Assembly: GCA_026545225.1 (NCBI GenBank)
Contig: CM048845.1
Coordinates: 56,892,033 to 56,956,032 of the forward strand
Direction: 5' to 3'
Length of the DNA stretch: 64,000 bases
Origin: Cornus controversa
Taxonomy: Eukaryota > Streptophyta > Magnoliopsida > Cornales > Cornaceae
Part shown: positions 23,476 through 34,722 of the stretch, piece after piece
How positions within the stretch are numbered: position 1 is the first letter of the stretch
Layout of the letters: the number at the start of each line of letters is the position of its first letter
Translations under genes and position numbers: made by a program
The notes under the pieces: generated by a model
Told to the model about the DNA's origin: nothing
Database searches by the model: none
Seen by the model: the letters and a program-made list of their open reading frames with translations, nothing else

Positions 23476-25320
23476 ATGCTAGGTAGACGGTCCTTGTCAC
23501 TTCCGTTGCTTTCATGTAATTTTGAACTTGAAAGAACACTTAGACAACATAGAGGAACCTCTAGGGACCCTATATTGCCTAGGACTAAAAATATGGACCC
23601 AAATGAGAAACAACCTCCCGGTCTACTTCCTTTTAATCATGAACAACAAACTCCACCTCCTCCTCCTCAAGGAGAGTTGCTTATGGACTTTTATCTTCCG
23701 ACTACATTTGAAGTACCTTCATGTATTCAATTTCTGGATGTAGCGGCAAATCAATTCGAAATAAAGTCCTCCACCATCAATCTTCTTAATAGTTTCCATG
23801 GTCTCCCTAATGAGGATCCATACCGGCATTTAGATTACTTCCTTTCGATGTGTTCCACCATACGTGTACCACACTTTACGGAGGATGATCTAAAGCTGCG
23901 TATGTTTCCATTCTCCTTAAAAGACAAAGCGAGAAGTTGGTTCAATTCCTTAGAACCTAACTCAATCCATTCTTGGGCGGAGATGCAAATAGAGTTCTTA
24001 AAAAAATACTTCCCAATGGGAAAGACGAGTGATATTCAGAGAGCAATCACCGGATTCACCCAAATTGATTAGGAACAATTTCATGAGACGTGGGAGAGAT
24101 TAAAAGATCTTATTAAATCTTGTCCGCATCATGCTGTCCCAAAATGGCAGCTAGTGCAAAGTTTTTATGATGGGGTGAGTGAGCAACATAGGCAAATGAT
24201 AGACTCCACTTGTGGAGGTGGATACCTTTTGAAAAGCCCCGATGAGGCATGGAAACTTTTTCAAACCCTAAGCAATAATTCAGCTCAATGCTCCTCCACT
24301 AGAAAAGGGAAGGCCACCCAACCTTGTAGAGGAGTGCATAAAATTTCACGGGTAGATGAGGTTGCCATGCAAGTAGAAGCCTTATCCCAAAAAATGGACC
24401 TAATCATGAAAAATGGGCTGCCTACTCCAAGCCAACCTGTTCAAAATCAGGAAGTGTGTTCGATTTGCTATAGCACTTCACATTTTGTGCGAGATTGTCC
24501 TATTGTCGGACAATCTCCCGATTATGCTCAAGAGCAAGCGAATGCCTTGTACTCTAAACAACTGAATGATCCATATTCAAATACGTATAATCCTGGTTAC
24601 AAGAATCATCCAGCTTTTTCATGGAAACCTTAAGAATCAAGTCCCTCTTTTCAAGGGCAAAATTCCTTTACTTCTCAATCTCAACAACCTCAATATAGGC
24701 CAAATCCTCAACCTTACCATCAAAGGTCCAATTACCAACAACCACCACCTCCTCTGAGAAGCCAAGGCTTTGAAGAAAGAGTGATAAGCAATCTTGAGGA
24801 TAATACCCGCTTATTGCAAACTCACTCTTAATCAATCTCTAAGCTTGAAGCTAATGCTCAATCTATGGCTAGGTTAGAAGCTCAAATCGGGCAACTAGCT
24901 AATGCCTTGAATAGAAGGGAGGAAGGTAAGTTGCCGAGTCAACTGGTGGTGAATCCTAAAGGTGTTCATGTGATTGAGGATCCATCATCTTCATCTTGTA
25001 ATGCTCCTCTGAAGCAAGTTCAATCAATCACCACCTTAAGGAGTAGTAGAATCATAAATTCTAAAGTTGGGGAAGAAAAAGAAAAAAAGGAAATTAATGA
25101 GCAATCCAAAAATCCAAAAGAATCCCAATCAAATCCAAATGTTTTTCCTTTAAATCCAAGTGTGACCAAAAACCCACAAAATCCAAAAGAAAAGGCAAGT
25201 GAAGTTGTGTCATCATCAAGTCCAAATCTTGACACCTCTTTTGAACCTCCGGTTCCTTTTCCAAAAAGATTGAAGGAACCTTCTCATTTTGGGAGCAAGG
25301 AGAGAAAATTCAAGACATGA
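23476..25320 (+). pseudogene. B1 gag (Athila type)
   Basis: The ATG at 23476 opens MLGRRSLSLPLL, the same start as in B2 and (as MQGRRSLSLPLL) A1. The capsid domain runs from FEIKSSTINLLNSFHG to FDGVSE-like sequence and includes WFNSLEPNSIHSWAEMQIEF and KKYFPMGK. A CCHC knuckle CSICYSTSHFVRDC (24457-24498) is intact in C-x2-C-x4-H-x4-C form. Stops at 24070 (TAG), 24631 (TAA) and 24829 (TAA) stand where B2 has CAA. A 1-nt deletion near 25293 shifts the frame before the protease. Gag and pol were one frame, as B2 shows. Confidence 0.9.
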
Positions 25321-26084
25321 TGGAGATCTTCAAACAAGTAAAGATCAATCTCCCTCTCCTTGATGCTATCCGATAAATTCTCTCCTATGCTAAATTCTTG
25401 AAGGACTTGTGCACTCAAAAGCGCAAATCTAGGAATAATGCTCCTAAGAAAGTCCTCCTAACTGAGCACATAAGCTCCATTTTCTAACACCAAGCCCCTC
25501 CTAAATTCAAAGATCAGGGTGCTCCGACCATTTCTTGCACCATCGAAAATCAATCTTTTGAAAAGACACTTCTTGATTTAGGGGCTAGTGTCAATTTGCT
25601 TCCATTTTTAGTTTACCAATAGTTAGGTTTGGGGGAACTTAAGCCTACCACAGTTGTGTTGCAACTTGCCGATCGCTCGGTGAAGCAACCACGTGGCATC
25701 ATTGAGGATGTAATCATTCAAGTGGACAAATTCTATTTTCCGGTGGACTTCATAGTCCTTGACACGGAACCGGTTCAAAATCCAAATCGACATATTCTTA
25801 TCATTCTAGGTCATCCATTCTTGGCTACGGCAAACGTTTGCGTTAATTGCCATACCAGAGTGATGGACATCTCTTTCGGGAATATGAAAGTCCGTTTGAA
25901 CATCTTTAATGCTTCTCACCACACATTCGATGACGAAAGTGAGTGTTTTTGTGTTGATGTAGTGGAAGACCTTGTTCAAGAAGCACTTCCTTCTATTCTT
26001 TCTAAGGATCCTCTAGAGGCATGCCTAAGTCATTTCAACTGTGATGATTTTAACATTGAGTAATCCATTTGTGAAGTTAATTCA
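25321..26084 (+). pseudogene. B1 protease region
   Basis: Active-site segment LLDLGASVNLLP (about 25570-25605) is the Athila form of the aspartic protease motif (DLGAS rather than DTGA). VLQLADRSVKQPRG and IILGHPFLATANVCVN follow as the flap and C-terminal blocks. Stops at 25374 (TAA), 25485 (TAA), 25620 (TAG) and 26061 (TAA) replace CAA or CAG codons of B2. The frame is +1 relative to gag because of the upstream deletion. Confidence 0.85.
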
Positions 26085-27240
26085 ATGCTCGATGTCACTA
26101 CTGTCATGGATTTGCCTAAATGGAGAGTTCCGCGAGAACCCTTACCTCCTTTGTCCAAAACTTTCCAAACTCCTTCTCTAATTTTCTCACCACAACTTGA
26201 GCTCAAGCCTCTACCGGCTACACTCAAGTATGTTTTCTTGGGCGCTAATGAGACCCTTTCAGTCATTATTGCTTCCAATCTCACCAATGATCAAGAGATG
26301 GAACTCCTAAAAGTGCTAAAAGAGTACAAGAAAGCAATAGGATGGAGTGTGGTAGATCTTAAGGGAATAGATCCTTCTATTTGTATGCACCGCATACACT
26401 TGGAAGAAGATGCAAAAACCTCAAGAGAGGCACAACGTCGATTAAATCCAAATATGAAGGACGTTGTAATGAAGGAGGTGGTGAAGTTACTAGATGCAGG
26501 AATCATTTACCCCATCTCAGATAGTAAGTGGGTTAGTCCCACTCAAGTGGTTCCAAAGAAGTCCGGTATTACGGTGTAACCAAATGATAAGGGTGAATTA
26601 GTTCCCCAACGCACCACCACGGGATGGAGAGTGTGCATAGATTATCAAAAATTAAATTCGGCAACTCGAAAAGATCACTTCCCCCTCCTATTTATTGATC
26701 AAATCTTGAAAAGATTAGACGGGCAAAGTTTTTATTGCTTCTTAGATGGATATTTCGGCTATAATCAGGTTACTATAGACCCGAGGGACCAAGAGAAAAC
26801 CACCTTTACATGTCCTTTCGGCACATTTGCTTATAGACGCATGCCCTTTGGGTTGTGCAATGCACCGGCGACTTTTTAACGGTGTATGATGTCTATCTTT
26901 TCGGACATGGTGGAAAATTTCTTGAAAGTGTTCATGGATGATTTTTTCGTGTTTGGACCTTCATTTGAAGCATGTCTCAAAAATCTATCCCGTGTTCTCA
27001 CACGATGTCAAGAGACCAACCTAATTCTCAGTTGGTAAAAGAGCCATTTTATGGTTCAAGAGGGTATTGTCCTAGGGCACATTGTGTCTAAGAGAGGAAT
27101 CGAGGTTGACAAAGCCAAGGTTGAACTCATTGCCAAACTTTCTCCACCATCAACGGTGAGAGAGATTCGTTCATTCCTTGGGTATGCGGGCTTTTATCGC
27201 CGTTTCATCAAAGACTTTAGCAAGATCTCCCGGCCTTTGT
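26085..27240 (+). pseudogene. B1 reverse transcriptase
   Basis: Ordered RT blocks are seen: EVVKLLDAGIIYPISDSKWVSPTQ (26478-26549), WRVCIDYQKLN, FPLLFIDQILKRL, FYCFLDGYFGYNQ, FGTFAYRRMPFGLCNAPATF, and the catalytic VFMDDFFVFG (about 26926-26955). RSFLGYAGFYRRFIKDFSKI closes the domain. Stops at 26577, 26877 and 27037 break the frame. The two Asp of MDD are kept. The entire region is absent from B2 and A1. Confidence 0.9.
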
Positions 27241-27715
27241 GTCGCCTTCTTGAAAAAGAGTCTTGCTTTACCTTTGATGAAGCGTGCCTTAACACTTTTG
27301 AAAAACTTTACACCATGATTACAACTGGTCCAATTCTCACCCCTCCAAATTGGGCTCTCCCATTTGAGATCATGTGTGATGCATCCGATTACGCCATGGG
27401 TGTGATTTTAGGGCAACGAGTAGACAAATTGCCACACGTCATTTATTATGCAAGTAAAACCCTTTTCGAGGCTCAAATCAATTATACCACAACGGAAAAG
27501 GAGTTGCTTGCGGTAGTATTTGTCTTGGACAAATTTTGAGCTTATCTACTAGGTTCTAAGGTCATTGTCTATTCGTACCATGCTGCTCTCCGGCATCTTT
27601 TGGCCAAAAAAGACACCAAACCTAGGTTGATCCGATGGATACTCTTGTTGCAAGAGTTTAATTTTGAGATTAAAGACAAAAAGGGCACCGAAAATGTGGT
27701 AGCTGACCACCTATC
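27241..27715 (+). pseudogene. B1 RNase H
   Basis: CDASDYAMGVILGQ (27373-27414) holds the first catalytic Asp, TEKELLAVVF (about 27493) the Glu, and VADHLSR (about 27699) the last Asp. The third acidic position, D in the usual Y-x-DH, reads [11 protein letters not shown] here, so it is lost. A TGA at 27537 (KF*AY) interrupts the frame. The enzyme would remove the RNA strand after reverse transcription. Confidence 0.85.
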
Positions 27716-29125
27716 TAGAATTCTTGTTGAATCCCTCCATGACTCCATTCCAGTTTGTGAATCCTTCCCGAATGAACAACTCTTTGTCATTTCTCAAGAG
27801 ATTATCCCTTGGTATGCGGACATTGTCAACTATTTGGCAATCGACAAAATACTGTCTTCTTGGACCAAGCAAAAGAAGGATCATTTTTTCTCCCAATCAC
27901 GATCATATTATTGGGACGATCCTCAATTGTTCAAATATTGCCCCGATCAAATAATCCGAAAGTGTGTACCCAATAGTGAATTCCAAAGTATTCTCAAATT
28001 TTGTCATACACTCGCTTGTGGGGGACACTTTAGTGCTAAGAAAACCGCAGCCAAAATTCTTCAATGCAGATTTTTCTGGCCAACTCTTCATCGGGATGCA
28101 TATTCATTCTGCCACTCTTGTGAGCGATGCCAGCGCCTTGGCACGATGTCTCGGAAGGACATGATGCCTCTTAACCCTATTCTTATTATTGAGATATTTG
28201 ATGTGTGGGGCATTAACTTCATGGGACCTTTTCCACCCTCTATTGGTCATGAGTACATACTTGTGGTGATGGACTACGTATCTAAATGGATAGAGGCCGT
28301 TGCTACCAAAACCAATGATCACGCAGTCGTGGTTAAGTTCATTCAAGCGAATATCTTTAACCGGTTTGGTACACCTCAGGCCCTCATCAGTGACGGTGGT
28401 AAACATTTCTGTAACTGGTTCTTTCAAACCTTGCTTACCAATTACTCTATCACACACAAGGTAGCCACCCCATACCATCCTCAAACTAGTGGCCAAGTGT
28501 AGGTATCCAATAGGGAGGTTAAGAACATTCTTGAGAAAACAGTTCGGCCTAACCGGAAGGATTGGTCATTGTGACTAAATGATGCATTATGGGCTTACCG
28601 AATTACTTATAAGACTCCCATTGGAATGTCACCTTACCGGTTGGTTTATGGTAAAGCGTGCCATCTTCCGGTTGAATTGGTGTACAAAGCTATGTGGGCC
28701 ACCAAAACTTTCAATTTTGACATGCAAATGGCCAGATCTAATCGAAAGCTTCAATTAAATGAATTTGAAGAATTACGACATGATGCATATGAAAATGCTA
28801 AAATTTATAAGGCAAAGGCAAAAGCCTTTCATGATCACAATATTCGAGTCAAAACGTTTTCCCCGGGCCAAAAAGTATGGTTGTACAATTCACACCTCCA
28901 TTTGTTTCCCGAAAAACTTCGCTCCCGTTGGGATGGTCCATTTTTGGTTAATTCCGTTACTCCCCATGGAGCGGTGGAATTGAAGGACTTGAAAGACGGA
29001 TCGTTGTTCAAAGTAAACGGGTAGCGTTTAAAATTATGCGTGGATGACCAAGTTACCATGGAATACGTGGATGTCGTCACCTTGACGGATCCCGTGTATT
29101 TTGACTCGTGAGCCGATTCGGACGT
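27716..29125 (+). pseudogene. B1 integrase
   Basis: The zinc-binding part has H and CxxC ([18 protein letters not shown], about 27998-28130). The core starts [15 protein letters not shown], where the first catalytic Asp of the DDE triad (WGID in the family) is Asn. [10 protein letters not shown] (28381-28410) keeps the second Asp, and SNREVK after the TAG at 28499 holds the Glu. Further breaks are TGA at 28572 and TAG at 29022. The tail [18 protein letters not shown] and [11 protein letters not shown] is the Athila C-terminal block, which in B2 is fused to protease. Confidence 0.88.
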
Positions 29126-29280
29126 CATGCCATAGACGTGTAAGGTGGCGAGGCCATGGTAGCTATCATGCTTCTATGATGTCCCTTTAATCCAAGGTAA
29201 ATTTTGTATCTAAGCAATTTAGTATCTAAGTCCCATAAGTCCAAGTCCATGAAGTATAACTCAAGCTGGCTATTTTTGAG

Positions 29281-29560
29281 CATCTCGATTGATCGAAGCA
29301 GAGATCTCGATCAATCGAGATTTTGATTGATCGAGATTTTGGTCTCGATTGATCGAAATAATGCAGAGAGTTTGCTAAGTCCAAAGTCCCGAGAGGTAGT
29401 ATTCTTCGATAGCACTTCGATAGGTCCTCGAGCAATCAAAATCTCGATTAATCGAAGTGAAATCTTGATTGATCGAAGTTGATCTCGATTGATCGAGGTA
29501 GGATTTCGATTGATCAAAATCTCGATTGATCAAGATGTGCATCTCGATCAATCGAGATTG
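29281..29560. repeat. Palindrome array upstream of B1 ORF3
   Basis: About ten copies of the CGATTGATCGA/TCGATCAATCGAGAT palindrome are spread over 280 bp, the same core as in the B LTR arrays. The homologous B2 array is 48758-49113. It lies directly upstream of a CACGTG box and TATTTAAA. Confidence 0.88.
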
Positions 29561-29572
29561 ACGCGATGCCTG

Positions 29573-29597
29573 CACGTGAGCTGAATACTTATTTAAA
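29573..29597 (+). promoter_or_regulatory. Putative internal promoter of B1 ORF3 (G-box and TATA box)
   Basis: CACGTG at 29573-29578 and TATTTAAA at 29590-29597 are matched in B2 (49130-49135, 49147-49154). A1 keeps CACGTG at 39788-39793 with a weaker TTAATATTCAAA. Both are followed by a C/T-rich leader (CCCTCTCATTTC). A plant G-box and TATA box here suggest a separate ORF3 transcript (inference). Confidence 0.5.
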
Positions 29598-29820
29598 CCA
29601 TTGGGCTTCCCTCTCATTTCAAAAGACCATTCGACTTCCTTCTCTTCTCTGAGCAATCCAAAGCTTCCCAAAGCACCGTCCCACACTTGATCTACCATTC
29701 CCGACCATCCTGCGCCGTTCGCCGTAGTCCGAGATCTCCGCGAGCACGCGCACGCTCATCTCTTTGCGGTTGCGAGTTGGGTCTTCATCTTTTTGTGCCG
29801 ATCATCATCTTCACCTTGAG

Positions 29821-30268
29821 GTAAGTGATGCATGGCTATATTTTGCTTACTTTCTCGCTATTTTTGTTAGTTTCTCGGCGTAATAAGCATAGACCGGTGA
29901 TGTTGGGTGGAATGGTGCATTCGCTATATTCATAATGGGATTTTGCGAGTTTTGGGGGTAGGACCGAATATATGGGTGAGAGATTTTGCATATTTTTTTT
30001 GTATCGAATGCTTCATAAGCGGTTTGCAACTGCGGCCCATTGTTCGGGTGCAGCCGCTTACACTGCTTCGTTGAGAGCGAGATGAGAGACATATTCATAT
30101 TCATATGGGTTATTTTTGCTTCTTAGTACACCTCATCAAGTCAATTCAAACGTATATTGGAATGCATGTGTCAGCACCATGGACTAGAACCTCCTTTTTA
30201 ATTTTTATTCTTAGTTTAGTATTCTCTCTATTTTCTTTTTATTTACGTAACTTTTGGAATAAGTGCAG
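29821..30268 (+). other. Putative intron in the B1 ORF3 leader
   Basis: It starts GAG|GTAAGTGATGCATGG and ends after a T-rich tract at GTGCAG|AC. B2 has the same donor and acceptor at 49377-49761, and A1 has AAG|GTAAGAG...GTCAG|G at 39983-40233. The acceptor falls just upstream of the ORF3 start. Confidence 0.55.
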
Positions 30269-30282
30269 ACTATTTTGGGTCG

Positions 30283-31568
30283 ATAGCGCGTGTGAGGAAC
30301 GCCCCCGGTGCTGTTAGAGACGTGCCCGGGTGAGCCTTCCGGGCACGAAAATTTCACCCGGAGCTGATATTTGAGCTGAGAGAGTTTGAGATGCGCCTTG
30401 ACTGCTCATGGGCTGTAGCAGAGCTTAGGAGGCGTCGCCTTGACCGATTATGTGTGCCGCCCACTGATGTGGCACACGAGCGCTTGGTGCAGGTCTTTTA
30501 TGAGCACATGACCTATTCCTGCACCGAGTCGGACACATTGGAGACGGTTGTAGGTAGCGTGATGATTACTGTCACTCCGAGCCGGATCGCACAGATGCTC
30601 GGCATTCCTCACCAACAGCCTCTAGATATGGTTGACCAGGATGGTCGACCGATTTACAGGCCCAAGTTCCCGGCAGACACGACCTTATTTTCCATCGTGA
30701 TGGACATGTGTGGTGGGGCGTTTACCACGCCTAGTCACAACTGCACGTCCAAATCGATGTGCCCGAGTAGATTATGGTTCCTGGACACCGTTCTGATCAA
30801 GAACGCGTGTCCTCTGCAGCATGTGGCAGAGTGCAGAGGTGACCTCCTCCGTTGCCTTTAGGCTTTCCACACGGGCACGTGGTTTTCTGTCCCGGCGCTG
30901 ATATGGGGGCAAATGTTCAAGATCTGGGACGGCCTTGTCAACAAGAGGATGAGGCGAGCAGCGAGTTGGCGGCTTCCCTTTCCTCTTCTCATCGTCGCTT
31001 TCCTAAGTCGTGCCAGTATACCGGTCAGTGATACTGACGTTCAGTTGGCATCGCCCACCCGCTTCACAGCTGCTCAGTGGGAGAGGGTGAGGCGACACTT
31101 GGAGCGACAGGACCACCAGGGCGATCCACCAGAGGATGTAGACATGGATGCCCCAGTAGAGATGGATGAGGGTTAGCCTGCAGAGGGTGAGTCATCTGAG
31201 GAGGAGATGGAGGCGGATGAGATGGATATTGCTGTCGAGCGGCATGACATCCTAGCGACTGGCTATTCCTGTCTGGCAGCTGACGTTGAGCGACTCCAGC
31301 AGGGTTTTGAGGAGCACGTCCAGGTGACGCAGAGTCAGCTGGAGGGCATTAGATCGGACATTTCATCTCTGGCACAGGGTCAGAGGGCAATTTTAGATGA
31401 GTTCCGGGCCTTCTGGCAGGACCTGCAGTTCCTCTTTACAGGACGAGCTTCCACCTCCACCTCTACTCCCACCGAGCCACCACCACCACCACCACCACCC
31501 GCCCTCCAGTTGATCTATCTATTTGCACTTTCTGTTTTACTGTCTGTATTTTTCTTTCTTTATTTTTG
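30283..31568 (+). pseudogene. B1 ORF3, broken copy
   Basis: It is homologous to the open B2 ORF3 (49776-50999). The B2 start codon ATG is ATA here, a TGA at about 30330 replaces CGA, and TAG codons stand at 30859 (Tyr in B2) and 31174 (Glu in B2). Shared blocks include CVPPTDVAHERLVQVF, MLGIPHQQP, CTSKSMCPSRLWFLDT and FHTGTWF. The C-terminus keeps the coiled coil and poly-Pro tail. The B2 stop TAG is TTG here, so the frame reads on into a hydrophobic tail (IYLFALSVLLSVFFFLYF) until 31567. Confidence 0.85.
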
Positions 31569-32054
31569 ATAGGCCATGTTGGCCATATTAGTTTTTGTGT
31601 ATTCCACATCCATGTACCCTTTGTACTGAAACTTATGTTCACATATATGGAATACAGTTCTCCTTTCTTTTATACCATGTGTTATATTTTCTTTCTTTAT
31701 TTTTACTTTTTGCCAATATCAATGCTCTCTCTCTACTTTGACTATGTATGTAGTACCACTTGTCTAATTGTTATATACAATTCAGTTGATGATTTCCGTT
31801 TATTACCGCCTGGTTTCAATTCCCGATACTGTTGAGATTGCTTCAATGTAGTATGGCGTTAATAAAGAAAGACAGCCCCTTTGCGTGCTATACGTTAGCG
31901 TGCCTGGATAGTCAATATCTTATCGCATAGACCTCTTAGTCAATTGGGAATCACCAGTTCAGAGCCTTGGATATGTAGTGATCTTGGCATTGTCCGTTTG
32001 TGCATAATTATTTTATTACGTTCTTTTTATCTACTTTTTGTTCCATTTAATGCT
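31569..32054 (+). other. B1 3' noncoding region, part before B3
   Basis: It is collinear with B2 51060-51555 (for example GATTTCTGTTTATTACCGCC, TTTGCGTGCTATACGTTAGC). Only short frames occur and no domains are seen. It is split at ATGCT by solo LTR B3. Confidence 0.75.
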
Positions 32055-33469
32055 TGATAAATGTTCAATTCTATGCATTTGACCCCTCTTTCTTACATAC
32101 GTTAGTTTCGTTTTTGCGTTTATCGAGATAAGTTTACGGTATTTTTGTGTTTTTGATGTTTTGCAGGTATTGGAGCAAATGGAGCAAAGTTGGAAGCTTT
32201 CTGCAGTCAAGAGAAGAAATCAGAAAATGCAGCCCAAAGCATCTCGATCAATCGAGATGTTGATCTCGATTAATCAAAATCTCGATTGATCGAGATCTCA
32301 TTTCGATTGATCGAAATCTCGATCAATCGAGATCCAATCTCGATCAATCGAGATTCTGCAGAGCCCACTTGGCCACTTGCTCACCTGCTCTCCCACTTGC
32401 AACAAAATCTCCCTTTTTGCAAGACTTAGGGGGATTGTCTGACTTGAACAAGACTTTTGGGGGCCTTCTTGATACAAGAGATATATATAATGATATATAT
32501 ATATATGGTGGGCCCCAAGGTGGAAAAAGAAGCCCATAAAGCACCAAAAGCCACATATATCATATATCTCTCAACACACAGCAGAAAGAGGAGAGACCTT
32601 CGGGAGAGGAAGAGGAAGAGCTGAACCAGACCAAGAAGCTTCATTCTCTTCATCAATGGAAGGGTGCAAGGTGACCATGAGCAACTAACTCTTCTACTAG
32701 GGTGTTGGTTTCAACCCCTAGCCATGTAAACTTGTTCATCTTTGTAGCACTTGGGATTTGTAATTAAATGTTGATTATTTAGCCTAGTGATTATGTACAC
32801 AAATACATCTCTTATATATATTCATTTGATTTGGAATTTATTCTTATCTTAGAGTAGATTTTGTCACTTGAATGCACAACATTTGCATATTTCACAAGAA
32901 GTGCAAATGATGGCTAGATAATGGTGTTTAAATGAATGTGTGATGTTAATTTGTATAGACCATGCCAAGACAAGGTAGTTTGGATGCATGTAGTGTTCAC
33001 TTAGAGAGTAGAGTAATTAGGTAGTTAGTTAGGTTGAAGAGCTATGCTTGTTGAAGATGGATTATGATAGGTTAGCACACACATTGACCTTTTGATATGT
33101 TATTGAGGTCACAAGTCTAATGACATTATTAGGCATTTAATTAATGAATCCCATGCTTGCTACACTTATGAACATGTGAATGGCTAGTGGTGGAAACCAA
33201 CCCTAGTTCTCTCTCCCAACTTTAAACTCTTTACTTTTCTTGTCATTTCATTCATGCAATAGTTTTTAAACACAAATTCAAAAATCTATTTTTTCGAATT
33301 AAAGTAGAATTAATCTTCCTTTAAGACAATTGCGACTAGTCCTCGTGGGATCGATACCCTCTATATAGAACCTTATCTACAAAGATTCGTGCTCTTGCGA
33401 GTGGTTAAATTATATTTTGATAAAAAGAAAAAATTAAGCTTACAATATAATTTAGTTCCGACCACATCA
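32055..33469 (+). repeat. B3: B-family solo LTR inside B1
   Basis: A 1415-bp LTR runs TGATAAATGTTCAATTCT...CCACATCA and is flanked by perfect ATGCT duplications (32050-32054, 33470-33474). The empty site is visible in B2 near 51549-51556 (TTTAATGCTCGTGG). It has the B palindrome array (32239-32354) and TATA-rich stretch but no internal region. Confidence 0.92.
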
Positions 33470-34722
33470 ATGCTCTTGGTATCTAGTTGGTGTTCCGTGC
33501 AGGTTTTTCTCATTTCCAGCATGACCGCCGGTATTGGACTGCCATTTTTGTCGCGTTCTGCCATCCCGGTAAATTCTTTCCTTGTTTTTCTTGTCCAAAC
33601 ATTGAGGACAATGTTGCATCTAAGTTTGGGGGTGCGGTATGCTATACCACTTGCATATGCATGCAATGTTCAGTTTTTGTATTGATTGTCATTGTAGAGC
33701 AAGTTTCTTTTCTTGATATTTTTGCATGCTTGCTATGATGTCTTGCTTTTTAAAGGAAGATCATTCGAATAAATGTCCGAGGTAAATGCAGCAGGTAGTT
33801 AAGAACTTTAACATTGTAAATACCTGCACTTTTGCAAGCTGTGTAAGAGGCTAGAACGGTCTACATTTTTGTCCAAGTATGAGCACGTACAGTTCTTGCC
33901 CTAAATTTATCCTTAACCGCACAAATTCGTACACATGCATTTTAAATTGTGAGGTATAAGTCTGATGGAGAATTTTATAAATTTTTGTTTTTATTCGAAC
34001 AACTTAAAGAATAAGTTCTTTCGGTTGTTGTAAAAAAAAAATATTATAAAATAAATGCAATAAGCCTTCTCACTCAATAAACCAGATCTCTATGCCTCAA
34101 AGCAGGGAGTATTCGAGTATAAGTGTGTAAGGTTGAGCAATAAGAAGCAGGTGGTTTGCTTAAGCTCATCGCCTTGCAAGCTTGGTTATTAAGTCCGAGG
34201 GGTGTTTCTTCACCTAATGCCCTAAAACCAATTGGTTTGGGAGTCATTGGCCCAATACTGCTACATGGGCTTGAAAGAAAGCAAAAAGAGCTAAGCATTG
34301 CACGGTCATCCGCACATGAGCAATCATGAATGTTTTGTGATAATGAACAACAGTGTCGAACCGTGTCAATGAGTTTTTCTTTTAAAAGCAGATTTGTTCT
34401 TCTTCTTCTCCAAATATGACAAAGTCACGCGCTAGAATGCATGTTCACTTTTCAAAGAGGATTTTGGGGTCAGAATCGTATGTTTGTTCGGACTGGCCAT
34501 TATGTGGGGACCGTCGTTTATTTATAACTTGTGAAAGTCCATTTTTGCTAATGACTACATAGTTCTGTAATACTTATTGCATTTGCCAAATGTGAAATGA
34601 ACGGATGATCGCCCTTTATCTAGTTGATGACTGAGCATGATTAAATTTTTGTATAAGATAGTTAATTTCATTTTTGTAATATTGCATTGCTAAGGGACTA
34701 GCAATATGTAAGTTTAGGGGTG
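33470..34722 (+). other. B1 3' noncoding region with internal PPT-like motif
   Basis: About 1.2 kb without coding potential is conserved with B2 (51556-52802) and, in blocks, with A1 (41880-43148). The blocks include AAGTTTGGGGGTGCGGTAT (33622-33640), GCCTTCTCACTCA, GTTATTAAGTCC, TTCTTCACCTAATG and TTTTCAAAGAGGATTTT. The tract ends in hairpin 34686-34705 and a polypurine-like AGTTTAGGGGTG before the LTR. Confidence 0.7.
34686..34705 (+). other. Hairpin before the B1 polypurine tract
   Basis: ATTGCTA-AGGGAC-TAGCAAT forms a perfect 7-bp stem with a 6-nt loop, 17 nt before the 3' LTR. A1 (43110-43133, 9-bp stem) and B2 (52765-52786, 8-bp stem) have the same loop. Confidence 0.75.

Noticed and set aside
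28104-28496. 130-codon minus-strand frame opposite B1 integrase
   Set aside because: It is a shadow of the integrase frame with no recognisable domain.
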